Below are positions 36,705-46,570 of a stretch of DNA of 64,000 nucleotides, piece after piece. Every line of letters starts with the position of its first letter. Positions within the stretch are counted from its first letter, which is position 1. The notes below the pieces were generated by a model. That model made no database searches. It was not told where the DNA came from and worked only from the letters and a program-made list of their open reading frames with translations. Origin of the DNA: a virus; IMG/VR virus record IMGVR_UViG_3300020442_000011, positions 48,001 to 112,000 of that record. The stretch is one strand, 5' to 3'. Both the position numbers and the translations under genes were made by a program.

Positions 36705-38066
36705 ATGTCTTTAATCCATTCGTTCGTTAGTCAGAACACCGCACTTGTATCCAGTGTTGGCCTTGAAGAATTCACTGACGGTGAAAAGAAACTGGATGTT
36801 TATGTTTCTTCTGAACCCAGTGTCGACGAAGTTGTTGGCGAAGTAGCCAAATGTCACCTGGAACAGACCGAAATTGCACGCGATGGCGAGCATGTTCGTG
36901 AAGGTATCGCCGCCATGGAACAGTACGCGGCGCTCCTGGATCGCGGTATTGAAAACGGTGGTCTACCCACCGAAGCCATCCTCGGTATGTCAGTAGGTAT
37001 TGAAGGTTACCAACGTCTCTTGGAAGGCGAGAACGCTGAACCTATTATTCCATCTCTTGAAGCCTTCGGTGGTAGCGGCTCCAAGCTTGAAGGTGCCAAG
37101 GACCTCGCTAAGAAAATCTGGGAATGGTTGAAGAAGGCGTGGGACGTCTCCGGACGTATCCTGAAACAGCTGATCAACAAGTTCAAAGACATGACAGTGC
37201 GTTCTCAAGTCGCCATCCGTAAAATGGCAACTCGTGCAGGTGAACTGAGTGCAAAAGCGTCTAGCCTTGCTGCTTCAGGTGCCACCTTGTCAGACGACAA
37301 GAAAACCCTGAAAGTGAATAATGCCAGTAAGCTGATGGTAGCCAACACTTTCAAAGGGTCCGATTTCGATCTGACTACCGATATCGTCAAAGCACTCTGT
37401 GTCCAGATTCCTGTTAATTTGACTGACTTCGTTATTAACGTCACCAAGGCGGTTAACGGCTATAAGCCGGGTGATGACTCACTACCGGATGTGGACTTCG
37501 GTAACGCGTTCTCTAAAGCGTTCAGCGAGAACGTTAAAGGCGACTCGCGTTTTAACGACAAGAAAGTTATCGTTAAACGTACGTTCGTATTCCCTGGTAA
37601 CCAGGCAGCCTATGTTACATATCCGAATGCGGCAGAAGGTGATAAGATGTTGAGTGGTCAGAAACTCAATATCTTGAATGTTCCGGGTTCTAAAACAGAA
37701 AACGGTAGTGAACAGGAAATCACAGTCCGTACTCCGGGCGAACTGAAGACTGACGCTGAACGTATCGGTAAGATCCTGAAGATCGCATTGCGTAACGCTA
37801 CAGTGCTTGATGTTCTGGCTAATCGTTACAAAGACCTGGATGAAGCTGGTGCGAAAATCAAAACCAATTTGAAAGATAAAGAATTGGATGAAGGCGATCG
37901 CGCTAACCTGAAAGAACTCCAAGGTCTGGTAGATGCAGCCACTGCCATGAACAGCGGTGTAAGTGGTGGTATGTCTTACGTACTGAACCTGATCAACGCA
38001 CAGCTGTCGTTGGTTGAGAAACAGCTGGCGCAGTACGGTGCAAAAGAAGAGAAAGAAGATAAGTAA
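36705..38066 (+). CDS. Inner-body (internal head) protein, 453 aa
   Basis: Start at ATG 36705 with AAAGGAAA upstream (the frame opens earlier at 36666). Acidic leader of about 120 residues containing VGLEEF and PSLEAFGG, then a helical, Lys-rich body (DLAKKIWEWLKKAWDV). The SLE-A-F site fits the S/A/G-x-E cleavage rule of the phiKZ maturation protease, so the mature protein may start near residue 121. Codons are biased to those of high expression. First of three adjacent paralogues and closed by its own terminator. Confidence 0.8.
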   Translation: MSLIHSFVSQNTALVSSVGLEEFTDGEKKLDVYVSSEPSVDEVVGEVAKCHLEQTEIARDGEHVREGIAAMEQYAALLDRGIENGGLPTEAILGMSVGIEGYQRLLEGENAEPIIPSLEAFGGSGSKLEGAKDLAKKIWEWLKKAWDVSGRILKQLINKFKDMTVRSQVAIRKMATRAGELSAKASSLAASGATLSDDKKTLKVNNASKLMVANTFKGSDFDLTTDIVKALCVQIPVNLTDFVINVTKAVNGYKPGDDSLPDVDFGNAFSKAFSENVKGDSRFNDKKVIVKRTFVFPGNQAAYVTYPNAAEGDKMLSGQKLNILNVPGSKTENGSEQEITVRTPGELKTDAERIGKILKIALRNATVLDVLANRYKDLDEAGAKIKTNLKDKELDEGDRANLKELQGLVDAATAMNSGVSGGMSYVLNLINAQLSLVEKQLAQYGAKEEKEDK

Positions 38067-38079
38067 TCTTCTAACCACT

Positions 38080-38105
38080 AAAGGAGTCCTCCGGGACTCC
38101 TTTTT
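38080..38105 (+). terminator. Rho-independent terminator
   Basis: AAAGGAGTCC / GGGACTCCTTT with loop TCC, followed by a T-run. It separates the first inner-body gene from the second. Confidence 0.9.
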
Positions 38106-38121
38106 ATTAAGTGAGGTCGTT

Positions 38122-39303
38122 ATGGCAATGCTCGATAAGTACGGCGACGACACACGTTTGGAGATGACCACCCCACCGTTGTCGTTGGACGATGAAATAA
38201 AACTTTCTAAAGAGTCGTATAGTCGCATCATTGAGGATATCAAAATCCATCTTGAGATGACCGAGACTCAGGCGAAAGTTGCGTTTGAACAAATGAACGA
38301 TGGTGTTGACCCATCACTTGAGTCGTTTCCTAAACTCCCGATGTTTGATGAAGACCTTATCCCTACGATCGGGAATGAGGATTTCAAACAACGTATGATG
38401 GATATCCTTGATGCGTTTATTACCTGGATCAAACGTATTGGTAAATGGCTCAACGACGTCCTGGATGCTCAATCCATCAAGTTGTTTTGGTTGCGAGAAC
38501 AAGTCAAGCAACTTAAGTTCGATCTTCTGCAAAAACCACAGAAGATCACGAAGGATTTTGTGTTCAAAGGCGATGTAGCGTACATCAGTATTCGTTACGA
38601 ACCGGTGAAATCAATTAGTGATATCACAGCAGGTCTGTCATCACTTAAAGACCACTTGACTGTTTATTACGATTACGTTAAAACAGTCTCTGCAAATATT
38701 AATACCCTATTGGCATCTGTAACAGGGAATAGTCATTATTCAAGTGACCTTACCCAGCTTCTTGAAGATATGTCCCCGCTAAAGTTAAAAAGCAAGTTGG
38801 CATTCACCGAAGCAAAAGATGTCAACTATGCTAGTGAGTCTAAGCAGTTATTGGGTAATTTACGTATCTTGATTCATCAACCAAAGAATGTTTCGAGATT
38901 GTCCGATATTAATGCTATAGGCATCTCGTTGTCACGAGCACGTACTTCGTCAGGCACGGTACCTAACTCCGTTACATTTAAACGCTCAGATCGTCAGACG
39001 GTTAGTCGTTGCATTGCCCAAATGGAAAATGTCATCGATACGTTGTTGAGTGCGTTCAAAGGTGACACGCGTAAGAAGTATGATATGGCTATCAAGGATT
39101 TAAATTCCGAGATACAGAAGCTTAAATCCGACATCCGCAGGACTGGTGAGTTCGAAGGTGGGGAATTAAGTCAGAAACTTGCGGTGTTACGTACTGTCGT
39201 CGAATGGGTTACTAAACCGTATCAATCTCTTGCAACGAACAGTATCCGTATTACACGTACTGCCTACTTTGTTTGTCGACAAAACCAAAGTGCGTCAAAT
39301 TAA
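38122..39303 (+). CDS. Inner-body (internal head) protein, 393 aa
   Basis: ATG 38122 has GAGG upstream. A leader of about 65 residues ends at DPSLESFPKLP, a processing-like SLE-S-F site. Then a helical region with FITWIKRIGKWLNDVL, matching the WxxK helix after the leader in the other paralogues (WEWLKKAWDV; WIAKLIAFLG), followed by a long helical body. Codons are less optimised than in the flanking paralogues, suggesting lower copy number. Confidence 0.75.
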   Translation: MAMLDKYGDDTRLEMTTPPLSLDDEIKLSKESYSRIIEDIKIHLEMTETQAKVAFEQMNDGVDPSLESFPKLPMFDEDLIPTIGNEDFKQRMMDILDAFITWIKRIGKWLNDVLDAQSIKLFWLREQVKQLKFDLLQKPQKITKDFVFKGDVAYISIRYEPVKSISDITAGLSSLKDHLTVYYDYVKTVSANINTLLASVTGNSHYSSDLTQLLEDMSPLKLKSKLAFTEAKDVNYASESKQLLGNLRILIHQPKNVSRLSDINAIGISLSRARTSSGTVPNSVTFKRSDRQTVSRCIAQMENVIDTLLSAFKGDTRKKYDMAIKDLNSEIQKLKSDIRRTGEFEGGELSQKLAVLRTVVEWVTKPYQSLATNSIRITRTAYFVCRQNQSASN

Positions 39304-39332
39304 CGCACATTCTTCTTAAGGAAATAAAACTC

Positions 39333-40838
39333 ATGAGTCTTCTCCAAGAATACCTCTCTAAGAACGCAAAACACGTTACTGGCCTTGAAGTCAGCTCTGA
39401 AGATTACATCGCCCCTGAAGACGTTGAGGTGCCGGAAGTTGCCGATGTAGATGATGCTGAACTCTACGAAGCTGAAGACCAGCTCGAAGAAGCGGAGCAG
39501 GAGCGTCTTGAACGCGAGTATCACGAGAAAGAGGTGGTTAGTACGATCCAAGAAGCCGAAGCAATCCACACTTCTATCGAGAACTATATGGAAGTGCTTG
39601 GCCTGGGTATTGAGTCAGGTGAGTTCTCTCCTCAGTTTGCTGCGATTGCCGGTACTGACCTGAAACGCTTCAACCAAATCCTGGGTGGTACTGAAGACGC
39701 GGTACCTGCTTTCGAAAGCTACGACCATGACTCGCTTGAGCAGTTCTATACGGAATCTCTGGAAGGGTTCAAGGAAGTGGCTGGTAAACTCGTAGAAACC
39801 GTTAAGTCTGTTTCTAAAGGTGCTGTCGATTACGTAGGTATGATCGGTACCAACGAAAAAGCAGCTTCTGCTATCAATACCAAAGCCGATGCACTTCTGG
39901 GTAAGCTGTCCAGTTCTGAAATCAGTGATGGTGAAATCGCACTGAAGAACCTGGGTCGTGTTTTCTCTGTTGAAGGTAAAGTGCCCCAGAATCTGATCCA
40001 AGCTGTTAATGCTGATCAGAAAGGTTTCCAAACACTAGCGTCGAATCACTTCAAGAACAGCGTAAGCTATTACGAGGACGCTGTCAAAGCTGGTAGTGAT
40101 GCGCTGAAGAAACCTGGTGAGGCTGGCGCTGTCATCGAAGCATTTGCCAAAAAACCAACTCCGAATGAACAGATTGCCAAATCGGTCAAGCTGTTGGGTT
40201 GTGAGGTAAGCACATTTGATTCAGGGGCTGATCTTCCCAAAAACACTAACCGTGCAGTTGCCGACGCTTTATCCGAGCGTCTTGGTGAACAGGTTATCAT
40301 GTTCGATGCTTACAAAAAAGCTGATGGGTCTGTGAAATTGGATAAGACCCAGGTGACCGCGCTGCTCAAAGCAGCTAAGGGTTACGCTGCAATCATGGCG
40401 ACGCTTAACAAAGAAGCGAAGAAAGAACTGGAGCGGCAAGTCAAGATTGATAAAGAGCTCCAGAAAGCGCTCAGTAACAACGCTCCCAGCAAAACCGGTT
40501 CCGTTACCGGTGCTTCCTTAGCTGGCGGTCTTGGTGGAGCTTGGGGTGGTGGACTTACATTTGGTCCAGTCGGTGCTGTAGTCGGAGGTGTTGGTGGTGC
40601 CACAGCAATGGGAAAAGCTGTGGCAGCCAGGAATGCGTCGATAAATAAAAATGCAGGAACTGACATGGAGCAAGCCATTCGTGAGATGGGGGCAGTTATC
40701 AAGAATGCTTCTGGTATTCCTCTCGCACATTTCAAAGAGATGGGTAAAGTCATCGAATTCCATGCAAAGTCTTGTATGGAACTGGCAGAACGTGCCATGA
40801 CCGCCAAGAAGAAAGAAGCCGAAACATCTGGCGAATGA
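39333..40838 (+). CDS. Inner-body (internal head) protein, 501 aa
   Basis: ATG 39333 follows AAGGAAAT. The leader (about 1-130) is extremely acidic (EDQLEEAEQERLERE), with VPAFESYDHDSLEQF providing A-F-E-S and S-L-E processing-like sites. The mature part is helical, with a Gly/Ala-rich segment near 400-430 (GLGGAWGGGLTFGPVGAVVGG) like a membrane-active or hinge segment. Followed by a strong terminator. Part of the phiKZ-type inner-body cluster. Confidence 0.8.
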   Translation: MSLLQEYLSKNAKHVTGLEVSSEDYIAPEDVEVPEVADVDDAELYEAEDQLEEAEQERLEREYHEKEVVSTIQEAEAIHTSIENYMEVLGLGIESGEFSPQFAAIAGTDLKRFNQILGGTEDAVPAFESYDHDSLEQFYTESLEGFKEVAGKLVETVKSVSKGAVDYVGMIGTNEKAASAINTKADALLGKLSSSEISDGEIALKNLGRVFSVEGKVPQNLIQAVNADQKGFQTLASNHFKNSVSYYEDAVKAGSDALKKPGEAGAVIEAFAKKPTPNEQIAKSVKLLGCEVSTFDSGADLPKNTNRAVADALSERLGEQVIMFDAYKKADGSVKLDKTQVTALLKAAKGYAAIMATLNKEAKKELERQVKIDKELQKALSNNAPSKTGSVTGASLAGGLGGAWGGGLTFGPVGAVVGGVGGATAMGKAVAARNASINKNAGTDMEQAIREMGAVIKNASGIPLAHFKEMGKVIEFHAKSCMELAERAMTAKKKEAETSGE

Positions 40839-40858
40839 TCGTTAGTTGTTAGCATCAT

Positions 40859-40886
40859 AAGAGCACCCCGTTAGGGGTGCTCTTTT
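40859..40886 (+). terminator. Rho-independent terminator
   Basis: AAGAGCACCCC / GGGGTGCTCTT around GTTA, followed by TT. It ends the inner-body cluster. Confidence 0.9.
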
Positions 40887-40946
40887 ATGTCTTAGTTGTA
40901 CGGATGTGACGGATTTTATGAACCGTTTTAACACGAGAGGCTTTCC

Positions 40947-42728
40947 ATGCCACAGGCACTCATAGCACTACCGGATGTTTACGATTCTGTTATCCGTCGT
41001 ATCGCCGTTGATAGTGTTTCACAATTAGCACGTGTCATGCGTTTACCGCCTGACACCCAAATCATGTTACCAGGTAATGCCCAGACTGTTCCCATGAATA
41101 ACGGGTCATTTGGGGAATGTGGTGATCCCGGACTTAATTACCCGACTGATGGGCGTTTGGTAATTTCATTCACAGAAGAGTTAGATGATAGTCAAACACT
41201 ATCTCAACATGCGGGGACTGCTGAAAACTTACCGCTATTTGAAGACGTTGTTCGCTCTACGGTTATTTTCCCCGTGTATCGTTCAGTAACAATGAACCTG
41301 AATCTCCAGTACATTGCCCCTAACCAGAATATTGCTCAGCGTTGGTTAGATGAAATGCGAACACGTGTGGTTCAATTACGCGCAGAACTTTACCAGACGC
41401 TTGAATACCACTATGCTATACCTAACCCCATCCTGATGTTGCTTCATGAAGTGTGGAGTAAAATAGAAGCGTCTGACCACCCTTCTAATCTATCCTTCTC
41501 TGAATATCTTGATGAATATCTATCAAGACCAACAACCGTGATCGATACATTAGCAGATACGGCACCTACACGCGCTGTGATTGAGAAACAATACGAGGTG
41601 TTAGGGTGGTTCGATTTTACGAGTACTCCTGAACAACCAGAGAAGGACGGGGCTAATGCAGGGAATTACATTTGCAATATAAACTATCGTTTTTCTTACG
41701 ACCGACCCATGCAGATGTTAGTACGTTGGCCCCTTGTGGTACATAACCAAATTATCGATTCAACGTATCATCCGACAGAACCTTACCAAACGTTCCGTCA
41801 AGTCGATCGCCGAGTATCTTTTTTCAAAGGATCACTTGAAAGTTTTTTGGAAAGCATTAAGTATAACAACATCCCCTACGTCATCGAACCCGAGATCGAT
41901 GATTGGATGCCATCTGAGATGAACCGTAGAGCGATGATCTTTTTTACAGGGCTCTTGGTAATCGATAAAACAGATCCTACCCATCTTGTCGATCTGAGTC
42001 ATCTAGGGAAACACACCTTCACCCCATACATCCTCGAATATTTCTTTCAACAGCAACACACGTTATTTGGTGATAGAACATCCCCGTTCGTGTTCATGCT
42101 ATTCGAAAATGGGCAGCAACGTACTGACATTACGTTCTCTTTTAAACCGAACAGTTTAGAGTTGGTTGTTGATAAACCTCTAGACATGACGAAGATGTAT
42201 CATTTACAGATCGGTATTCTTCGTGACTGGACGGCACTCACCACAGAAACCCGCCAATGTCTCCGTCGTTATCCAGTGGTGACTTATTCCTTATTCCGTG
42301 TTCTCAACATTGTTTTAGGTGAGAAAGAGTTTAAGGACTTAATGTTGCTGGGGACACCACATAAGCGGATCGCTATATCTAATTGTCCAGGTCAAGGTTC
42401 TTTAATAGGGCCGCCCGACAAAGGAGGTACATGGCCGTGGCCCTGGTTAGATCCAGAATGGGGTAATTACCCCTGGCCGGGTTATGATCCAAGGTTCGAT
42501 AAGTACAACTGGCCAGGTGGTTCATTAGACCATCCAGTAATTGATTTACCTACATGGCCAGGTGCCGATGGAGAGCATGGGGATAATAGTGGTGTCATCC
42601 GCAATGATGATATCGAAGACGCTATCGACCATACGGACGGCTATGCGGGTAAGGATGTGATCTACTCCATCACCACATTACACACTGTCATGTTTGCACA
42701 AGTTTTTGTTTATGGGGGATATAAGTAA
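40947..42728 (+). CDS. Virion structural protein with Trp-Pro-rich repeats, 593 aa
   Basis: GAGAGG lies upstream. The folded part (about 1-485) is beta-rich and resembles tail or baseplate proteins. Residues about 493-540 form a striking low-complexity region with repeated WPWP, PWPGYDPRFDKYNWPGG and TWPGADG units, rich in Trp, Pro, Gly and Asp. The stop overlaps the next start (TAATG). Probably a tail or virion surface protein; the repeat could be an extended linker or binding segment. Confidence 0.75.
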   Translation: MPQALIALPDVYDSVIRRIAVDSVSQLARVMRLPPDTQIMLPGNAQTVPMNNGSFGECGDPGLNYPTDGRLVISFTEELDDSQTLSQHAGTAENLPLFEDVVRSTVIFPVYRSVTMNLNLQYIAPNQNIAQRWLDEMRTRVVQLRAELYQTLEYHYAIPNPILMLLHEVWSKIEASDHPSNLSFSEYLDEYLSRPTTVIDTLADTAPTRAVIEKQYEVLGWFDFTSTPEQPEKDGANAGNYICNINYRFSYDRPMQMLVRWPLVVHNQIIDSTYHPTEPYQTFRQVDRRVSFFKGSLESFLESIKYNNIPYVIEPEIDDWMPSEMNRRAMIFFTGLLVIDKTDPTHLVDLSHLGKHTFTPYILEYFFQQQHTLFGDRTSPFVFMLFENGQQRTDITFSFKPNSLELVVDKPLDMTKMYHLQIGILRDWTALTTETRQCLRRYPVVTYSLFRVLNIVLGEKEFKDLMLLGTPHKRIAISNCPGQGSLIGPPDKGGTWPWPWLDPEWGNYPWPGYDPRFDKYNWPGGSLDHPVIDLPTWPGADGEHGDNSGVIRNDDIEDAIDHTDGYAGKDVIYSITTLHTVMFAQVFVYGGYK

Positions 42729-44140
42729 TGGCATTATTTGGTGAAAGTAACAGTCGTTTACCTGATGAGGAACCAACACCACCTGTCAAGGTAAAACACA
42801 CAATAGAGCCCAGTGTTTATCAGGGTATCACTATCGACACGGAATATGTCCCACGGTCGTCCCTGCTTCAATGGATCGCGGGTTCTCTCTACACAGTTGA
42901 TTACTACTCTCAATATCTTGGGCAGCATGATGAGCCGAGTCCTTTGAGTACTGAAAAATCACCCGTCTATCAACAATACCGTGTCATCAAAGGAATGGAG
43001 TTGAAATTAACATCTCCACTATCCCCTTCTTTTGATCCAGAAACACGTGTTCCGACAATTACTGCGTCTGGCATTACCTATCCTTTCTTAGTACCTCAGC
43101 AGGGTGATATGATGGTGGGTGATATCGGCGATGGTCGTGTGGGTCTATTCGCTGTGTCGTCTGCCACACGGACCACCATTCGTCAAGATAGCACGTATGC
43201 GATTGAACTGATCATGGTGGATGAACTTAATAAAACTCACATTGATGATCTTAAAAAGAAAACAATTGAGACTTTTAAGTTTTCCCGTGAATCGCTCATA
43301 TCGGGCTGTGGGCCATTTGTAAATGAAAACCAGTACGAACGTCGCCAAGATTATCTATCGTTGCGTACAGAGCTTATTTCGCGCTATTTAGCGGACTTCT
43401 ATAGTCGCCAACACACAACGCTTCTTGTCCCAGACCAACTCCTCACGACGTATGACCATTTTGTAACTAAAATCGTACGGCAGCTGGTGAGTCCTGACGA
43501 CAATCCGTTGATGCGTAAGGTGCGTGAATTACCGGTAGCAGTTGAGCAAATAATGACAAGGCCAACACTCTGGGACGCCATCTTGAAGCATGAGCCTAGT
43601 CACCTTATTCAGATGATCCAACGTTGTCATCTAGTCAGCACGATGCTGTTTACGAATCGCCCGATCCTTCAGTCGCTTAATTACACGGGCATCAAGCGTG
43701 TTGTTTTTCCGATGGAAGCAGCTAGTAATGTTGATGCTCAATACAGTGGTAAATCAGAGCGTCAATTATCGGGAATGACATATGAGTCAGGTAAACCGAG
43801 ATATCGTCCTGAAGGGCCTTTCCAGAGTCAGGAAGAGCGTGATCTACCTTGGTTTAAACCCAAAGATTTGGAAAGTAGTATCTTAGCTGAACATCTTCCC
43901 GCGATACATCCAGTTACCAAAGATGATCACTACGTATTAAGTCGTGCGTTCTATGAGGAAGGATTCGAGCAGGATAGATCCTGTCTTGAAGTTGTCGCTA
44001 GGCAGATAATGAATGCGCAGCCCATTTCCATCCCTCACCTTGAAAACGTTCTGGTCGATATTTGGGAGTGGGACAATCTTGAACGTTATTACTATTACCC
44101 GATTGTTTGGATGGCTCTTGTATTGGCCGGTAGGTATTGA
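42728..44140 (+). CDS. Virion structural protein, 470 aa
   Basis: Start coupled to the preceding stop. Mixed alpha/beta, aromatic-rich C-terminus (LERYYYYPIVWMALVLAGRY). Residues about 30-150 look beta-structured with PFLVPQQGDMM. The position in a tight four-gene block with the neighbours suggests a baseplate or tail sub-complex. No family recognised. Confidence 0.75.
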   Translation: MALFGESNSRLPDEEPTPPVKVKHTIEPSVYQGITIDTEYVPRSSLLQWIAGSLYTVDYYSQYLGQHDEPSPLSTEKSPVYQQYRVIKGMELKLTSPLSPSFDPETRVPTITASGITYPFLVPQQGDMMVGDIGDGRVGLFAVSSATRTTIRQDSTYAIELIMVDELNKTHIDDLKKKTIETFKFSRESLISGCGPFVNENQYERRQDYLSLRTELISRYLADFYSRQHTTLLVPDQLLTTYDHFVTKIVRQLVSPDDNPLMRKVRELPVAVEQIMTRPTLWDAILKHEPSHLIQMIQRCHLVSTMLFTNRPILQSLNYTGIKRVVFPMEAASNVDAQYSGKSERQLSGMTYESGKPRYRPEGPFQSQEERDLPWFKPKDLESSILAEHLPAIHPVTKDDHYVLSRAFYEEGFEQDRSCLEVVARQIMNAQPISIPHLENVLVDIWEWDNLERYYYYPIVWMALVLAGRY

Positions 44141-44142
44141 TC

Positions 44143-44754
44143 ATGACAGATGAATTAAAACCACGTTATCCTAAAAAGAACACCGCCGCTTGGCGGTTGT
44201 TCCATTACACATACCCAGTCTGGTATCCTCAGTTGTTTAAGTACGATAAGTCGTATATTGAGAAACGGGGTATTGCGATAACAGGTGATGCTGAGTTAGA
44301 CCGTCTTCGTTTGGATGAGGACGGTCTTTTCAACCAAACACCTGCGGGTATGGCTTTGTTAATGGAAGATGGCTGTCCTATCTTTGCTGAATCTTTCTTC
44401 AGTTACGAGGACATTCCTTATGTCTACCATGATATCCAAGAACACCTGATGGATTGGGAAAGGAGAATCAACCGGGGTATCCACATCAACGAGATACCGG
44501 ATCTTTATGATTTCCGCATCTTGGAAAACCTAGCGTTAGAACTTCACGACTACGCGATGTATCTATCACCCCAGAATCAAAGTTCTGGGGTGGGTATTGT
44601 AGACCGCCTCAATCGTCTAAATAGTGTCCGCAGTTCTATCCACCGAACAATGCCTCTTTCAGCGAGAACAAACGAAGTCGTTGAGATAAGACCGTACGTG
44701 TCAATCGCCGACCGTATTGAGAAATCGGCCCTTGGAGGTAATGTATGGCGGTAG
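44143..44754 (+). CDS. Hypothetical virion-type protein, 203 aa
   Basis: The frame opens at TTG 44137, but ATG 44143 follows AGGT and is chosen. It overlaps the next gene by 10 bases. Aromatic-rich N-terminus (WRLFHYTYPVWYPQLF), then acidic. Likely part of the same structural unit; function unknown. Confidence 0.8.
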   Translation: MTDELKPRYPKKNTAAWRLFHYTYPVWYPQLFKYDKSYIEKRGIAITGDAELDRLRLDEDGLFNQTPAGMALLMEDGCPIFAESFFSYEDIPYVYHDIQEHLMDWERRINRGIHINEIPDLYDFRILENLALELHDYAMYLSPQNQSSGVGIVDRLNRLNSVRSSIHRTMPLSARTNEVVEIRPYVSIADRIEKSALGGNVWR

Positions 44755-46088
44755 ATATTACCAACATCATGTTGGAAGTCCAACAGGTTGCTACTCAGGG
44801 ACCTATACGGAACTCCTTTCGTTTTGACGTTTTCATCAAAGTGGAAGACCGTTGGATCAAACCTCTGCGTACAGATGTTATCACCCACCAACGTGATTAC
44901 GTCAAAGGTTACTCCCCGCTCATCTACCTGGATGTTTTCTTAGGTCGTGGGGACTATGCTTACTTAATCGAACCAAACAAAGACAAGCTAATCGTGGATG
45001 TCATTCGTCATCCTGTAGCGGATATTGGTGGGGGCGATGTTGATGAGGTAGTCACCGTTAAACGCTATCGGGCTCTCTTATTAACAAAAGACGATCCGGG
45101 TCTTGGTGATGCCCGACCACATGCATCCAACATCGATGATCTTAACCAAGAGATCATGGACGTACAATTCCAGTTGATTGAGGAAAACATTTATCAGTTA
45201 ATGATGGTAACCGTAGGACGTACCTACAGGAAAAACATTCCTATGGATGTCCTTCGCGCGTTATTGACCGATGCATCGACTAACATTGATGTCACGGATG
45301 AAGAAGCGATTACTGGGGTAGATGTAGTTGACGGCTATAACCCGAAAGTTAGGGATGCTATCATTGTCCCTCATGGAACACCTCTTGTGGATGTAGTCAC
45401 CCATTTACAAGAAAACGAAGGGGGTCTTTACAGCACTGGGGTAGGGTGTTTTCTCCAGCACAATAAGTGGTACGTTTACCCCCTATTTGATTTAAACCGT
45501 ATCGAAAGAGAAACACGTACACTTACGGTGATACGAGTACCCCCTAACAGGTTCGCAGCATCGGAACGAACATGGCGTATCTCAGCTAATCAAATCGTGG
45601 TCATTGCGAATAATGAAGTAAAGACACGAGATCTGGGTATCATCGATCAAATGTCATCAGGTAATGCGGTAAGGGTAACCAATGCCGATAACCTACTTTC
45701 ATTTACTGAGACTCAAAACAATCGTTCTTCGTTCAACCGTCGTGAAAACATGTTGGAGTTTCAGACTCATGAACTCCAAGGGGATGGACTCACGAATGCA
45801 CGTTGGGGTAGTGAACGAGCTACAGGTAATCCATTCAAAGTCTTTAGTCGCCTCGCTTCCCAAGGCGGTCAGTTTGTAGAGGTGACTTGGCTACATGCTA
45901 ACACGGATTATCTGTATCCGGGCATGCCTGTTCGTTTCTATGTAGCGAGTAACGATCAACTCCAAGAATATCACGGAACATTGCTCGGTGCTAATGATCG
46001 ATATGTCCCAGGTAAGCCAGGGCCTATTCAAGACTATTATGTCAATGAGGCACGCTTGTTGTTGTTCGTTAACCGAATACAACAATAA
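44745..46088 (+). CDS. Virion structural protein (tail/baseplate-type), 447 aa
   Basis: ATG 44745 has GGAGG upstream. Predominantly beta-structured. The order of segments (N-terminal beta domain, helical insert with DLNQEIMDVQF, then C-terminal beta regions including LYPGMPVRFYV) is reminiscent of phage tail hub-like proteins, but no motif is diagnostic. Last gene of the structural block; an early promoter starts 9 bases later. Confidence 0.7.
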   Translation: MAVDITNIMLEVQQVATQGPIRNSFRFDVFIKVEDRWIKPLRTDVITHQRDYVKGYSPLIYLDVFLGRGDYAYLIEPNKDKLIVDVIRHPVADIGGGDVDEVVTVKRYRALLLTKDDPGLGDARPHASNIDDLNQEIMDVQFQLIEENIYQLMMVTVGRTYRKNIPMDVLRALLTDASTNIDVTDEEAITGVDVVDGYNPKVRDAIIVPHGTPLVDVVTHLQENEGGLYSTGVGCFLQHNKWYVYPLFDLNRIERETRTLTVIRVPPNRFAASERTWRISANQIVVIANNEVKTRDLGIIDQMSSGNAVRVTNADNLLSFTETQNNRSSFNRRENMLEFQTHELQGDGLTNARWGSERATGNPFKVFSRLASQGGQFVEVTWLHANTDYLYPGMPVRFYVASNDQLQEYHGTLLGANDRYVPGKPGPIQDYYVNEARLLLFVNRIQQ

Positions 46089-46097
46089 ATTAAACCT

Positions 46098-46105
46098 ATA
46101 TTACA
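46098..46105 (+). promoter_or_regulatory. Early promoter (TATATTAC) with leader hairpin
   Basis: TATATTAC is identical to the published phiKZ early promoter core. Immediately downstream lies a two-part stem-loop: AGTGA (46109-46113) pairs with TCACT (46138-46142), and GGGAATG (46118-46124) pairs with CATTCCC (46131-46137). It drives the accessory genes from 46158. Confidence 0.75.
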
Positions 46106-46157
46106 GCAGTGAATAAGGGAATGTGAATGCATTCCCTCACTTGCGTATGGAGTGAAC

Positions 46158-46556
46158 ATGCATAACTTGATTATCCTTGGAGGTGACTCATGGTTCCATT
46201 ATGTTTTGCAAACTGAGTTAGACGAGAAAGATCCGGACTCGGCAGGTATCATTGGAGAAGCACTTAGTTCTTATCTCGAGAATGTGGTGAAACAATACCC
46301 ACATTACGATGATACGGAACTTATCATTCGATCACTTGAGATGATTGGTTTTGGAATGTCTAATCAAGGTTATTCCGAAGACCTAGTAGCAACAACCGCT
46401 TGGTGGTTCAGAGAAATCAAATCCGAAGTCCTCTCTATCCTGTTGGAAATAAAACAGCGTGTCGGTAATTTCATTATCGAGCCTGTTATTACCTGGGTGC
46501 CTGAAGGACCTACGATTTATGCCATTACCTGCAAGACCCAACCCAACCAATACTAA
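46158..46556 (+). CDS. Hypothetical early protein, 132 aa
   Basis: Start ATG 46158 (GGAG 5 bases upstream) rather than GTG 46152. Lies 50 bases after an early promoter. Soluble, acidic; begins MHNLIILGGDSWF. No family recognised. As an immediate-early gene it may act on host functions. Confidence 0.8.
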   Translation: MHNLIILGGDSWFHYVLQTELDEKDPDSAGIIGEALSSYLENVVKQYPHYDDTELIIRSLEMIGFGMSNQGYSEDLVATTAWWFREIKSEVLSILLEIKQRVGNFIIEPVITWVPEGPTIYAITCKTQPNQY

Positions 46557-46570
46557 AAAGGAAAACAGTC

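Noticed and set aside
37482-38243. Reverse 253-residue frame across two inner-body genes
   Set aside because: It crosses a terminator and lies opposite two well-supported genes. It is a shadow frame.
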